A DNA stretch of 64,000 nucleotides, taken from Capillidium heterosporum (lineage: Eukaryota > Entomophthoromycota > Entomophthoromycetes > Entomophthorales > Capillidiaceae). Below, in pieces: positions 43,673 through 57,100 of the stretch (the stretch's first letter is position 1; each line of letters begins with the position of its first letter). Location of the stretch: positions 496,001 through 560,000 of the forward strand of contig WBMQ01000001.1 of assembly GCA_016630905.1 (NCBI GenBank), given 5' to 3'. The notes under the pieces are model-generated. The model saw only the letters and a list, made by a program, of their open reading frames with translations. It searched no databases and was not told the origin of the DNA. Both the position numbers and the translations under genes were made by a program.

Positions 43673-45532
43673 TTATTTGGAACTGACCTTCATGGCGATG
43701 ATGATACCAATGAGTGCAACTAAAACACCCGACCCGATGGCAACCGGGATGATGAGGTGGTCAGGTATGAGGGGTTCCTCCTTGTGTGGTTTGCCTGGAG
43801 GAGTGACCGGTTCAAGTTTAACTGCGGGGGTTGGGGCTGGTTCATTTACAACGGGTTCAACAGCTCTTGACTGGATAACAGGGGCTGGACTTTCGATCAC
43901 GCGAGTCTGAGCAAGCTCAACCTCCTCTTCTTGTTCGTTCTCGTCAACAAGGTGAAGGATGAGACGCTGCCACCCGTTCTGGCGTGCCAATTTGATGGAG
44001 TCGGCCAAATCTTCGTCCTTGGTCAAGATGACTTGGTCTCCCTCGTCGTCGACATAACATAAAGGTGGAATTTCGGAGGGGATGCAAGTAGGGTCCTCCT
44101 CCAGCAGCTTATTAACAATGGTGTCGCGCAGCCTAAAGAAATCCTGGGTCGACGAGTTAAACCGGTACACCTTTCCAGATGGAGACTTGAACTTGAAGAC
44201 GAAGGTGCGATAGGTAAGATCGTTAAGGGTGCCGTCCTCGTCGACAGCCGATACAGATTCGTGGGGGTAGACATCACTGCCGGTGTTTTGGTGGCTGGTC
44301 TGTTGGTCCGAGACGTAGGAATCGTTGTCGTCATTAGAAAAGGCGGTGGACCAGAATTTGTTCCACATGGGGGCTGAATCGGAACCATCGCCCTGAATGT
44401 TGTTGATCTGCTCGAGAGTCGCGTAGGTCAACTTGAGGACATCAACCATACCGATTACCTGCTTCAAGTCGTCCACTATAGGGAGGTTGAGGTAGTGGCC
44501 ATGATGCATGCGCTTCAAAGCGTCCAAAATGGTGGTCTCGGGTAGAGCGGTGTCGGGGTGAGGGGTCATAACTCGGATAACGCTGCAATTGTTGGGGTCG
44601 AGCTGTGCAGCAATCACCCTGAGGACGACGTCTTTGGAGGTAAAGATACCGGCAATACCGTCATTCTCCATAACTAAGACAGCGGTAGTGTGGTGGTCTT
44701 TCATAGCCTTGGCAGCATCTCGAACGGTAGAACGAGGGGTAACGTCAGCTGGCATGGAACCATCCAAGACGGTAGTGACATCTGGGCAGTTCATCTGATC
44801 CTTCAGATTGGTCATCAGCTGCATTAAATGGGGTGCTTGCATGGACCATTCCTTGTCAACTGATTCTAAAGCGTCGTATAATTTACGGCTGGATCCGTAA
44901 GCGCGATCCATCTTATCGAGGGCGTCATAGAGACATTTGGTGATATCCAAAAGACCTACAACATCCCCTTCCTCGTTACAGACTGGTAGATGACGGAAGC
45001 CGCGCTGCACCATGGTATTCAAAGCGTCGGTGGCACTGGCGTCTGAAGTCACGCAGAGTGGGTTGGGGGTCATAATATTTGCGACTAAAGTAGCGCGAGC
45101 ATCAAGACCTTCAGCGACCACACGGTAAGCCAGATCTTTGGCAGTGAAAATACCAGCCAGGTGCTCATCGTCATCGACCACCAAAACGCAGTCGGCACGC
45201 TTGGCAGCCATCATCTGAGAAGCTTCGGTTACGTTGATATTACTACGTACCGTCAAAGCTGGGCTTGGTTTAAGTGCGGAAACGGTACCGGGGACCCTAC
45301 GGCTGTTCTTCTGCAAAGAGGTTGAGTGCTTAGGGCTCTTCTTCTTCTTTAAATCTTGTTCCGCCTTCTTCCGGATAGCCTACTTATGTTAGTGATAAAA
45401 TAAATGCAACTGTACGTCATCTCGCTTCGACTGCCTCTGACGCGCACTTGAAAGGTTGTCATCCTGGACTCTAGAGCTGGCCGAAGAGTTCAGCGTGTTG
45501 CTTCTCCTTGAGCTGGGGCGATTGCTTGACAT
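43673..45532 (-). CDS. CBS-PB1 domain protein (four CBS repeats, PB1, C-terminal TM)
   Basis: A 607-aa protein typical of fungi (for example fission yeast Mug70). Exons 45532-45416 and 45379-43673; the intron is 36 nt. A Ser/Arg-rich N-terminus leads into four CBS motifs in two Bateman pairs: ITDV-type starts at SPALTVRSNINVTEASQMM, LVANIMTPNPLCVTSDAS, SMPADVTPRSTVRDAAKAMK and VIRVMTPHPDTALPETTI. CBS pairs bind adenosine nucleotides in other families. A PB1 domain follows (YRTFVFKFKSPSGKVYRFNS ... YVDDEGDQVILTKDEDL, with the acidic OPCA-type motif), then a Pro-rich linker and a C-terminal TM (VAIGSGVLVALIGIIIAMKV). Signalling role inferred. Confidence 0.92.
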
Positions 45533-45725
45533 TTCCTATTTCTTTGAAGCGATGGAGTGGATGCCCAAACTTAATTTCAAATTTATTCGGGGTGAAATGT
45601 TCAGGCTCAAATAGCCAATCGTATTAACTTTACGGATATACGGGTTAAATTTTCATCACCAAAACTGTTTCGTAACCAATTTAGCTTTGTAAGCTTAGAC
45701 AAATCTCAACTTATCAAAAGAACAT

Positions 45726-47042
45726 ATGGACGAGATATTCAGTAAAGTGGCTGGACAAGCGGTATCGTTAGCTGGTAAAGCAGCTCTTGGATTTGCAACT
45801 AAGCTAGCTATGGTAAATTTTATATCCTACAAGTTTTATTAAACAAAGTTAAGGAGCAAGTCAACAAGTTGATAAAGAGGGCTGAACCTTCGAAGATTGA
45901 TAGGTTGAAGGAATTACTTCATTCGTTCGAGCTCAAGGTTTCCATTTTAAACCCTTCAATAGAGCTATCCGAAATCATCATCTCTCAAGGAAATAGGGCT
46001 TTGGAAAATATCCTCGACATGACCGATAACTTGAAACTCGAGATAACCAACTTTACAGAGTATATGAGCACCACTCATCCAGCAGACCCCAGCAAAGGTA
46101 CATTGAATATGTCTGAAGATGCTACGTTAACTGTTGTAACAAAACTTGAGAAACTTAATCAAAAGCTGGATTCATTCACGACCTACATACATCTAGCTTT
46201 AACCATCCTAAACCAGAGAATAGGCCTCAACCTGTTGAATGAACTGTCGCCTTCACGGCTATTACAGGCTTCTGCCCTAGTTTCAGCCGTCGACCGTAGG
46301 ATACAAGCTGGGGATACTAGGTACTGTGTTATTGGAAAGGATTTACCTTTTACTATGTATCGTTTATTCAATGCCTCCTCTCGACCGAAGGGAGTTCAAG
46401 ACTTTACTTGGAAGGAGGAGCTAGCTAAATGCCAGGGCCATATCGAAAGAAGTAAGGATGCCAAGATATACAACTACGAACTCGTACTTGCAGAAGACTT
46501 TGATGACAGGTCGATTTCACGACAAGGAGGATAAACCTCAGATTCGAAGGATCGATGTTGGTGCCATTGAAAAGATGTACTACACATCCTCCGGCCATCT
46601 GTTGAATATTTCAGATATTACCTCCTCAGTTTTAGTACTCAAAGTTAAGGATAATAAAATCGATAACCAGTTCGAATGGATAGCTTTAGGCCTATACAGC
46701 TTTGATTCCGATCTGGATTCAGATTCAGAGGATGAAAAAGACGGTAAGACTTTGAACTCCACAATAGATCCAAAAAACAAGGGCCATGATTCGAAAGAAC
46801 TGGAAAGCGACGACGCTGATTCCAAAGCCAATGATGATAACACATCTCTATCAACTGACGTCACCATCCTTAACCAACTTGTCCCACTACCCCCTCCCTC
46901 ACGTCCTGGGTCAAAGAAGATTCCTACTTCTGCTCTAAGCCTGTTCGAATATATATTGCGTCTTTCTGGTGCTGAAGTTGCTCATAAGAAGTCACATCTT
47001 GTCATCCCTGATGAGCTTCTAGCTCGGTACCTGCAGAAGTAA
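45726..47042 (+). CDS. Yrb30-like Ran-binding protein, with one +1 frame break
   Basis: Fungal RanGTP-binding family (Pfam 'Ran-binding', yeast Yrb30). Exon 1 45726-45812 (MDEIFSKVAGQAVSLAGKAA) and exon 2 45854-47042. Motifs: LHSFELKVSILNPSIELSEI, ISQGNRALENILDM, LNLLNELSPSRLLQAS, DTRYCVIGKDLPFTMYRLF, NYELVLAEDFDD, then a frame change at about 46505-46512, then GRFHDKEDK, DVGAIEKMYYTSSGHLLNI and SSVLVLKV. The C-terminus has an acidic region and ends DELLARYLQK. Skipping one base at the break gives 424 aa in total. No GT-AG intron can explain the shift. Either a sequence error, a recent lesion or recoding. It is divergent from the CBS-PB1 gene (193 bp). Confidence 0.78.
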
Positions 47043-47978
47043 AGCGCTTGGAAAGGAAATGTTGTTACCAATGCTCTTAAAAGTACCTTTATCAACACTA
47101 AATTAATTACATTTATAAATTTAGCATTATCATTTTGCTTTTGCAAATGTAACGAAATTTTACTATTCTAAATTGCAAGATTTGGGCTATTTAGTAGCAA
47201 TACCAATCTTCATTTGATGTATTTATTTGTTAGTAATATTTGCCTTTTATGTTAATACGTAGGTAAACACTTTTCTATATCGGTTTTATTAATGCCAATT
47301 ATTTACGAAATTATAGGGGTTCACTTTGTGCCTTGCAATTAGCCAGCATATATTCATATATTATGAATACAATCCTAAGCTTTGGTACATATAACTGTAC
47401 ATTATGTGAAATGTGTTTTTCTGTATATAAGCATTACGAGAATAATCGCCTGTATCTTTTAAAATCCACTAGTTTTCAGATAATATCGACATAGGTATGC
47501 TGAAATGACCCTTTATTTTCAAGCTACTAAACTTTATATGGAAACTTCAGATTGTTGCAAATACTGGACAGTATACAACAAGTTAGTAAAGTTTATCCTC
47601 TAATAAACCAAGTTTTAGACTCCTTATTGGTCTTGCAACTATATACCTAACCACACTCATAAATAGGTTTTCTATGGAAATATACTCCAAAGTTGTATAC
47701 CACTTAAACCTCGAACTTATTCCACGTCTTCAGAATTTATTCCAATTTAAAAGGCTTGAGTTGATAGACAAATTCCAGCCAATAATCTACTGCTACATCG
47801 ACCAAATTTCTACTCCTCAAGTAAAAATCAGTAAGAACCTTATCAACTGAGATTTGGGTGAGATTGCGTGTAAGAACTCCGCGATCCATAAAAATTTTCA
47901 AGTCTGCCTATAACTTTACCTTTTAAACTAAACTCTGAAAATCGGCTTTCGCTTTTAAATACAGTATATATACAAGAG
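47043..47978. other. Intergenic spacer
   Basis: About 940 bp, AT-rich; 3' side of the Yrb30-like gene and promoter of SAR1. No coding signal. Confidence 0.5.
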
Positions 47979-48814
47979 ATGTTCATCATAAACTGGTTCT
48001 GGGACGTATTATCGTCGTTCGGCCTCGTCAACAAGAGTGCCAAGATTTTGTTCTTAGGTTTGGACAACGCCGGCAAGACAACTTTACTCCACATGTTGAA
48101 GAATGACCGCTTGGCTACCTTACAACCTACCCTCCACCCAAGTAACCAACTGTCTACTATATATACTCATAGCTTTTTTTCCAACACCGTCCATTAGCTT
48201 CAGAAGAGTTGGCTATTGGAAGGGTTAACTTTACTACCTTCGACTTGGGTGGCCATACACAAGGTACATTTAATTTTTAAATATTTTTACTGATAGTATT
48301 ATCTCCTTTATAAAATGTGTGTAGCACGTCGCTTGTGGAAGGATTATTTCCCAGAAGTTAACTGCATCGTCTACCTCGTTGATGCCCAAGATCGCGAACG
48401 TTTCGCCGAATCTAAAGCTGAGTTGGACGTACGCTTTTGCTTATTTTTGACTTGGCTAATCCAATTCCTTTTGCAAATTAATAGGCTCTTTTATCCATCG
48501 AAGAACTTGCCAAGACTCCTTTCCTCATCTTAGGCAACAAAATTGATGCTCCTGGCGCTGTCTCCGAAGAAGAGCTTCGTGCCTACCTAGGTCTTTTCTC
48601 TACCACCGGAAAGGTAAAATCTATTTTTATAAAGCTGACTTTTGTGCTAAACTTTATAAGGGTACCGTTAACTTGACCGACGTCAGACCTATTGAGCTCT
48701 TCATGTGTTCCGTTGTTATGCGTCAAGGATACGGAGATGGTAAAAAGCCTCAGTTGAAATGTTCGTTACTAACTTTGGCTTTTAGGTTTCCGTTGGGTTT
48801 CTCAGTACATCTAA
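47979..48814 (+). CDS. SAR1: SAR1 GTPase
   Basis: Arf-family GTPase that starts COPII coat assembly at ER exit sites. Exons 47979-48141, 48198-48263, 48325-48428, 48485-48613, 48661-48739 and 48786-48814; 189 aa, as in other fungi. G1 motif [10 protein letters not shown], threonine switch [16 protein letters not shown]3 DLGGHTQARR, then [21 protein letters not shown]4 [14 protein letters not shown] and the C-terminal [16 protein letters not shown]. The hydrophobic amphipathic N-terminal helix ([16 protein letters not shown]) that bends membranes is present. All splice junctions keep frame; nothing is odd. Confidence 0.97.
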
Positions 48815-49931
48815 ACGTGTACTGTCCGTAGATAAATTGTAAGGCTTTAATAAAAGTAGGGGTATATTGGACACATGTAACCCCAGTATTTAAAGCCCGC
48901 ATGTAACTCTTCCTTTTAATTTCACTACACCAAGCGACCCAACCTTATTAAACCGACATTGTCTATTCTAATGCTTTGAGGTATATTTGAATGTATGTCC
49001 TCAGATGGCTCTTTTCTTTATAATGTATCTTAGTTTTAGTTTAACCATATTAAGTTTTTATGCTATTTGAACCCCATTTTATTAACTTCCTAATACATAT
49101 GTATTATTGAATGAAGATATTATCAAGTTTGTTTAAATTGAATTTATCTAATTCAAGGCTAGTGTAATTAAAAACCAGCTTTGAGATGGAAATCAAATAA
49201 AGGATTAGAAAATAATACAATACTATCGACTGTATATATTTATCCTACTTTATTGGTTATGGAATATTTACATAGGTTAGATTGTATATTTTAATACTAT
49301 ACAAATTAATACTTTCGATTTTCAAATTTAAATTACATATCTCTCGCCTTCTCTAGCTGGCCTATTTTGAGCAACATATTCCCTGGCATTGCTCAAATAG
49401 ACTCTTTTAGTTAGCTGTATGTAAAGTTAGTGTTGCAAGTCACTTGGTGTAGATTATAAGATTTTGTAATTTACAACTTTAAATAAGGCTGGTTGTAATA
49501 CGAATCACAGCATATAAAGCTGCAAAGTGGTCAAAATCTAAAGTTTGAATATATTTTAGGAAACTGATATTATTAATTTTTAACAAGGAAATCAATATCA
49601 AGTTTAATTTGATGGAAATTATATATTTGGTGAATAAAGTATACAGCTAGTATAAATAGCTTTTATCTTGAAATAAAGGAATCAAATCAAAATGACTTAC
49701 TCAGTATATGCTAAAAGTCATACAAAATATTTGCCAATTACAAAACTAAAGTAAGCAACTTTCAATCAGCTTAAGTACGACTTTTATTCCACTAATTTAC
49801 TTCATTTCGCCAAGTTTCTCAAGATCTCATTTCACCTCATTGGAACAACTAAATCCAAGCAAACCTACCTTACAAGAATCTTGAATAAAACGAGCACCAA
49901 CCGAATTTAGAATTTGACCAACAAATCTATT
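48815..49931. other. Intergenic spacer
   Basis: About 1.1 kb AT-rich; no coding signal seen. Confidence 0.5.
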
Positions 49932-50907
49932 ATGCCAGTACCACCCCCACCCCCACCACCTGGACCACCACCACCACCCGGACCACCACCTCCACCCAAC
50001 GCAAAGAAGTCGGCTCCAGCAGCCTTCAAACCTCCTAGTAGTGGTGGCGATAGAAATGCCTTACTAAGCTCCATCCAGAAGGGTGCCAAACTTAAGAAGG
50101 CGGTTACTAATGATCGATCAGCTCCACAGATAGATGGTAAAAGTTAAATTCCATTAAGCTGACTTTATTAGGCAAAAAAAGCACCAACACAGGTGCGAGC
50201 TCAAGTTCCTACAGTAACAACTCGAGTTCCAACAATGCTAGCGAATCTATTTCTTCAGGAGGACCTGGTCTCGGCGGTCTTTTTGCTGGAGGTATTCCAA
50301 AGTTAAAGAGTAGGAGTAACGCATCAACTGGCCGAGTGGAACCAGGTGCTTTTAATTTACCAATTTTGCCTAATTTTTAAACTAGCTTCCGAAGTGCGAT
50401 CAAGTACAACTACAGCTAGCAATAGAGTAGCAACTCCACCCCGCACCGTTCCAACCCCACCTTCGTCACAAGGCAACCGCAACTTTGCTACCCCACCCCG
50501 TCCCCCTAGCGCTCGACCACCGCCACTCCCTACTACCAACCAGCCACCTCCGCCACCTATAGGTGGCCCACCACCACCACCTAACCGTGGTATACCACCC
50601 CAACCTCCTAGCGCTGCCATTCCACCACCACCGCGAGCTCCTACTTCCTCTGTACCTGAACCTCCAAAAGTTCGAATGCCACCACCACCCCCGGTTGCTG
50701 TTGTACCTCCCCTCACTAATGGTAGAAACGCTACAGCTGCTACACCCACTCGCCAGAAGCAGTAAATTTTTCGAATTGTGGTGGAAATACTAACTTTCTA
50801 TTTAAAGCGATTTCCCACCCACCCAACCGGGAAGGGAGGTGGACCTTCCACTCCCACCAAGAGTTCCCGAGTCCAAGACCCATTTCCGAGTACTACTGAT
50901 GATTTGA
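49932..50907 (+). CDS. Verprolin/WIP-family actin regulator
   Basis: Actin-binding partner of WASP at endocytic sites. Exons 49932-50136, 50172-50345, 50386-50761 and 50808-50907; 284 aa. N-terminal polyproline (profilin/SH3-binding) is followed by the WH2 motif RNALLSSIQKGAKLKKAV|TNDRSAPQI, the hallmark of verprolins. After a Ser/Asn/Gly-rich segment comes a long Pro-rich region with many PPPPP and SH3-like sites. The last exon is uncertain: the phase-correct reading ends VDLPLPPRVPESKTHF..., loosely like the WASP-binding tail (DLPPPxxF); another frame stays open to about 51042 but needs a different splice. Confidence 0.85.
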
Positions 50908-53900
50908 AGAGGTTTGCTTTTGTCATCAAGTTGCATACTTTTACCATCTTTAAAAGTAATTCTATAACTACTGATATAAGTTGTATTGAAAAGCTTCAAT
51001 TTCATTGTGAGGATCTTTACTTATACATTTCTACCTTTAAATAAAGCTACTGGAGGTACGACTATTTTATATCTGCATACTTTTTGGTTTAAGGTTCAAT
51101 TTTTTCTGCCATATACTAGTTTAGCCATTCTTTAGCAAAGTTGTGGTACTAGATTTGAGTTTAGATGGGTAAGGTGCTATTGTATATTTGCTTAATTTCA
51201 ATTGTATGGACACTGTTTTGCTGCTGTTTTAATAATATACTTGAAATGCCAATACTTTATCCAAACGCGCTCTTTGGAGTACTCGAATCAAATACATCCT
51301 ATCAAGTTTATTGTAGGAAATTTATAAGGTGATAAAGAGCTTAGTAATTAGGTAGTAATTTTCAACATATGCTACTGAATATAATTATCTATTGGAAGTA
51401 CATTTACACTAGTTAAGATATTTTGAATGGTGCTAAAAGCAAACCTTAGAGAATCTACTTAATACATCAAGCTTATATTTGTATGATTTATTTGGTTTCA
51501 GAGCTGGACTTTATGTACTTTAGCTTCAAGCGTTTATAGAAAGTATCCTAAGCCAACGTTAGGTTTTATTATACGCTTTACCTATGAAGTCAACTCACCT
51601 TTGAAGCAGCTTATAACTCCTTAATTTTTAATATATATATTTAGTAGGTCTTAAAAGGCAGGTACCCTTGTCAATACTTACATATTTTATCATTACAATT
51701 AGGAGTTTTCCAATATCATATAACTGCTAGAACATCAACTTGCAGTAAAGGACCGTTTAATTTGAAAACTTCAATAGACTTTATTAGATATTGGCATTGG
51801 TGATTGGCATATTTCATCGCGGCACCCATCATCCTTTTTAAGAGAATAGTGTTAGGAAGGGAATGGAGGCCTAGCCATCTGCATGTAAATATTGTAAATT
51901 GGTTTAGACACCAGTAAAAATAGACTTTTCGGGGTAATTGTAGCTTGTGATTGCAAGCGGTATATGTTCAAACTATTACTCTAGTATTTTTGACAAAAGT
52001 TTGTTTTCGATACTTATACATGTAAACTATGTTCAGTAATCATTTAAACCAGCTATCCTTTTGATCTTTCCAAAAAAATTAGGAGGTAGTGCTATTCAAA
52101 TTCACTTAAGAAATCAAGGTACATTTCAATTGTATTAGGTATACAGATGTACCAACAGCTTAAAGTCTACCTTTTCTTAGTGAAGTCACTCTATTATCCA
52201 AAAATATCCTCACAATCCGTAAGGCTGAGGCTATTATAAGAAATAGGAATCACATTAGATAGTTTTATATTGTGAGATCAGTATACTATTGACATCTTTG
52301 AAGGATATCCATTAGCTTTGTGGCCCTAGTTTTTAGTATTACCAATTTATTTGAATGAACTTGGTCTTATAATTTGAAAACTACTGGGCAACAAGATATC
52401 CTTTACTAAACATATTTTAGAAGAATAGATCTGTAAATGAGAAGCAATCTGATTTCTACTGTTTTTAAACGTATTTAAGCTATAAAGCTCAACTAAATCA
52501 CTAAACAATATCTAGTATGAATCTGAAATCGAATTGAACCTTGAGCTTCAATTTCAGTTCAATAGTAATGTGCCTTTATTGCCAATAAAGCTTTTAGTGT
52601 ATAAAGTTTATGAAAAGTAGCAGTTTTACTACAATAGGTAATTAGTGGCAATAAATAAATAGATATTTAGTATCCAAGAGAGACAATTTAAATGTAAAAT
52701 ATTAAAATGGTTGATCAAAGACGTGTTATTTCTAGATACTTGGAAGGTTCGTTCACCATTATTGTACTCAATTGCTGGGTTAAATGGTTGTAGTTGACTG
52801 ATATATTGTTGAAACTTCAAAACTTAAATGGTTATAAATCTATCTGAGCCAAAATCTACATTTTATAACTTTACCTAGATTCCATTATCCCAACTATAAA
52901 TCTGCATCATATTAGAGGTACATGACCTTGTAATCTGCAAGTTCAACACATTTGTCATATAGTTCAAACTGTATTCACTCTCAATTCAAATTATGTCAAG
53001 CAGCAATGCCTATCCAAGATAACACAATGTCGAAATTGTTTTACCAGTTGCTTCCACCTTCCATTTCGGAGCATGCCAACTCCTTTTAACATTGATACAT
53101 CAACCTATATGATGTCTTTGTTTCTTTATCAAAATTAGCTATAAAAGTATACTTTTTGAACATTTAGCTAATTGGTACGTTGCCTTTTGCATTAGGTAAG
53201 ATGAGTTTGAATTAATTCATATTATAAAAGTACAAAGACTCCTAAGTTATTTGAATAGATGGGGTTTCAAATTTTAAAAGGCAATGTCCATATGTGGCTG
53301 ATAGGTAACCTTATATAAGCATGATCGTTGGCATAATCTAGGTGCTATAGGTTAGATAAGTCTATTCTGTTCAATGTAAATCAATCTATGATTGAACTAC
53401 CTCCTCATAGATTCCCAAGTAAAGCACTATTCAGATTTGAACGTAGTTCCAAATTATTTTAGAGTATAGCTTTTAGCTTACCATCTTGAAGTTGGGCCAA
53501 TATTGAATTGCCAACTTAACACTCTCAAGATATTGAGATTTTTAATTTTTCTCGTTACTAAGATATATAAAATGGTTTTCGTGTATCCTATTGAAGGGTC
53601 AAGTTAATCTTCATTTCACTTCACTTTGAGCATCTGTCAAGTCAGTATATTGATCTGTCTAATAGTATAACAATGGCTGCCATATGAACAAATGATCTTG
53701 TATTGTTTTTAAAGAAAAGTAGCATCTTTAATTCGATATCGAAGGATATTTGTATGTACTTGAAAGTAGTATTGAAATGAATATGATTTTGGGGAGTAGA
53801 TAGTGGGTTGTTCAAACAAATGTATATTTTCTATTATACATCATCAAATCTTATAGCTACTTTTATTGTTATACTTGATGGAGTAATTTTTACTAAGCTG

Positions 53901-54133
53901 TTCTATGTTATTGTATATGAACCTTTTTCATACTGCATCGAGCTTATATACTAAAAGAAGGATTGCTTGCTTTACGAAAGGTACCCAAGATATATCTGCT
54001 TATTTAGCTCTGCACTCAATCCATCAAGCTTACTGCGTCTTTCTAAAACTTCCTGCAAAGTTGGAAGTCTCCTATATAACCTCAAACTTTCAAGGAGTTT
54101 AACCTCTTATTCTACTGAAACTTGAACGCAAAA
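50908..54133. other. 3.2-kb AT-rich region without a recognisable gene
   Basis: The longest gene-free stretch of the window. Only very short ORFs; no splice pattern or family motif could be supported. It may hold non-coding RNA or decayed repeats that I cannot see. Confidence 0.4.
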
Positions 54134-57100
54134 ATGGAAGTTGATAACACTACCCAACTAATTGGCAAGTACGCCCCACTCAAGGAAACACAACTGGCCG
54201 TCTCGATAGAACTACCAACCCTAGTCATCCAAACTCAAATTCAAAGTTTGATACCAAAAGGTCCCCGTAAAGTTTTATTACTAGGTCTAGATAGGAGTGG
54301 GAGTATGGAGGGGGTTTATTTAAATGAGGACAAACAACCTTTCGCCTTTGCAAAGAAGATTATAAACGAGTTGGTGGATTCGGTAGCTAAGGATATGGAC
54401 AACATCTACTTTTTATTATTTGGTGAGACTTGTGACATCTATAATGTAAATAAGGTAGGAGGTTTAGTCAAATTCAATAAGTTGGTGCAAGATAGTACGA
54501 TTTACGGTGGTTCAGTTTTCTCCTGCTTACTGGTTGAGCTTAAAAAGATATACGAACTTGAGAACAGCCTCAACCTGGAAACTCTGGTAACTTTAGTGTT
54601 ATTTACCGATGGAGACGATATAGATGTGGGATCTACCTTTTTACTCAACAATCCAAAATCCCCTTATTTAGCCCTAAAATCCAACTTACCAAGTTTTACC
54701 AATTTGAAGCTGGATACCCACGTAGTAGGCTTCACTCAAGAGTACGATTTGGCTTTTTTGACGGCGCTGACAGAGTTAGGTAGCAGTAGTGTAGGTACCT
54801 TACAATTGGTACATTCGGAGGTAAGTGTTCCACTAGCAGCTGAGAACTTGATTAACGTATTCGGTGCCAGGAATGCTCCCTTGTACTTGAGTTCCAAGTC
54901 CAAGGAATCGAAATTTAAGTTACAGCTTGAAGAAGACCAAGCTTACACTATAATGGATGACGTTAGCTTTAGCTTGGATGATATGTGTTTAGTAGTAGAT
55001 CTCACCAATAAACTCCCTTCTTTGGCTAACGAATACGATAGACTAATAGAACTACGAAAAGTTAAGCTAGAATCGGTTGCTGAAGATGACCTCGAAGATA
55101 ACACGGCACTGATGGTCCTCTGTAGTTCAGCCGAGTACCATACCAAGAGTATTTCGTTGAAGATATACGACCAACTCATCGCCAAACAGGAGCCTACCGA
55201 CGTTGACCTCAATTTATCCAATCTCCTCAACTACGACATCGATCTAAGCCAAGTCATTGCCAGCGCTACAAAACTTTCGGTACTGACTAGAAAAAAAACA
55301 GTAACTAAGGCTATCAAAGTGAAGAAGTTGGTAGGTAGCCTGCGCGACGCCTTAACCATAATTAAGAAGGGCGAGTTCAAGGCCGGTAACTTATCTGTCT
55401 TCCATGATCTATCCAATACTAACAAGCGGGATATGGATCTCAAGACCCAGAATAAATTAAACAAGCGAGCTGTTGAGAACGTAGCACAACTAGAGAATGC
55501 TGAGAGCAAAATTGCCAAGATCGTCAAGAGCACCGACTTTGACAATGTTAGGGCAAAGGCAGATCCCGAGTTGCTGACGTTAACTAAATGCAAGATTACT
55601 GACAACGATTTCGTTACAACCCTCAAAGGTGGAGATTGTATAGGTATCGGTATCTATGTCAATAGATCCAAAGCTGCCGTCTTTGACCCAACTCAATTAA
55701 GTATCTACGTGGGTAAACCATTCTTTATGGCCTGTGAGGCCTTTATGGATCTACTGGCTACTAACTTGACAAGTCCTGAGTCGAGGTATTACTACGACTA
55801 CTACTCAGGTACCTACAGCGTCTCAGCCGAAGTCAAAAGTGAGGATGAAGGCAATTCAGAACGTGGGTATTTCAACGCTGTCCTTCCTCTATATATCAGT
55901 CATAAGCATTGGTCCATAGCTTCACGACGTGCCATGCCCCTCTTGGGTTATGCCGCGACTGGTAGTCTGAACGGTGGTTCGGGCCAAGAGCTCAAAATAC
56001 TACCATTCATCGTCCTCGAAAGTGTCATCAATCAGTATCTGACCCAACCTTCTCCCTACTCTCGAAGGATAGCCAAATTGGTCGGAGAGACCTGCCTCAA
56101 TATATATGAGATGCCATTCGGTAAAAGTATCAAGGAGGAAGTGCGTACCCAATTAGATGGGTTTTTATCTGGGCCACAAGGGCGTACGGTAGACGTCATC
56201 CCTGACTTGGAAATATTTTTAGGTAAGCTTCTGTGCGCCATCCAGAACGGAGATGTCGATGTTCAAGAGATCACAAGCAATCAACCCATGTTCACCAACT
56301 GGTTGGTGGAGGAAGCGATACGCAGGAACTACAGCTACAAAGATAAGAGTGAAGAAGATACCAACAACCTACTGCTACGCCTGTTGAACTTGGAGAACCA
56401 CCGCATCGTTAACAACGTTGTCGATGACTGGGAGGAATCTACTACTGAATTCGATGGTAATTTGGATTATAACTTCCAAGGTAACTTCCAGTCCTGCCTC
56501 CAAGGGCAACTAAACGTCATCGAAAGCTTCTACTTGGATTTACCTGAGGTACCACCCTTTAGGTTTGACGGCAACTTAGACTTTAACTTCTTACCGTTGG
56601 CCGATTTCATACTTGACCACTCGTGGGATTATTCCATCTACGACAACTTGTTACGTCTGACTGAGTACCTGACTGGAGACTTTGGCTCTGTCTTAAAGTC
56701 CAAACTACATACCGTTGAAGGCCTAACTGTGTTCAATGAGAGCCATCCCTACCAGGAATGGTTCTCTAATTTGATACCTATCAAGCGTCTAGCTTTACTC
56801 ATCCAATGCCATCTGCACGGTAAGAATTCGGATCGGCTAAAGGCTATAAATGCTGGCGAAGTTACCGACTTTTTTGCTACTACATCCGAGACTGAAGATT
56901 TACAAGTTGCTACGCGGTACATTCAACTTAAGGTCGAGCGGTTAGTTAATGAGCGACGGGCCTTTAGAGCTCGTAAGCATATGGGTAAGTTGCTAAGGAA
57001 CTGCAACACTAGGTTGGGTGGCACTTTCATTAATACTATGGATTTGGATAAAGCGGCTGGTATACTCAAATTCGCATGCAAAAGTCGATCCACCAAACTC

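Noticed and set aside
50357-50749. Gly-rich 130-codon ORF on the minus strand
   Set aside because: Antisense of the polyproline part of verprolin; no start context or family.
52629-52820. Short ORFs in the 3.2-kb spacer
   Set aside because: Random-looking, no splice support; too weak to annotate.
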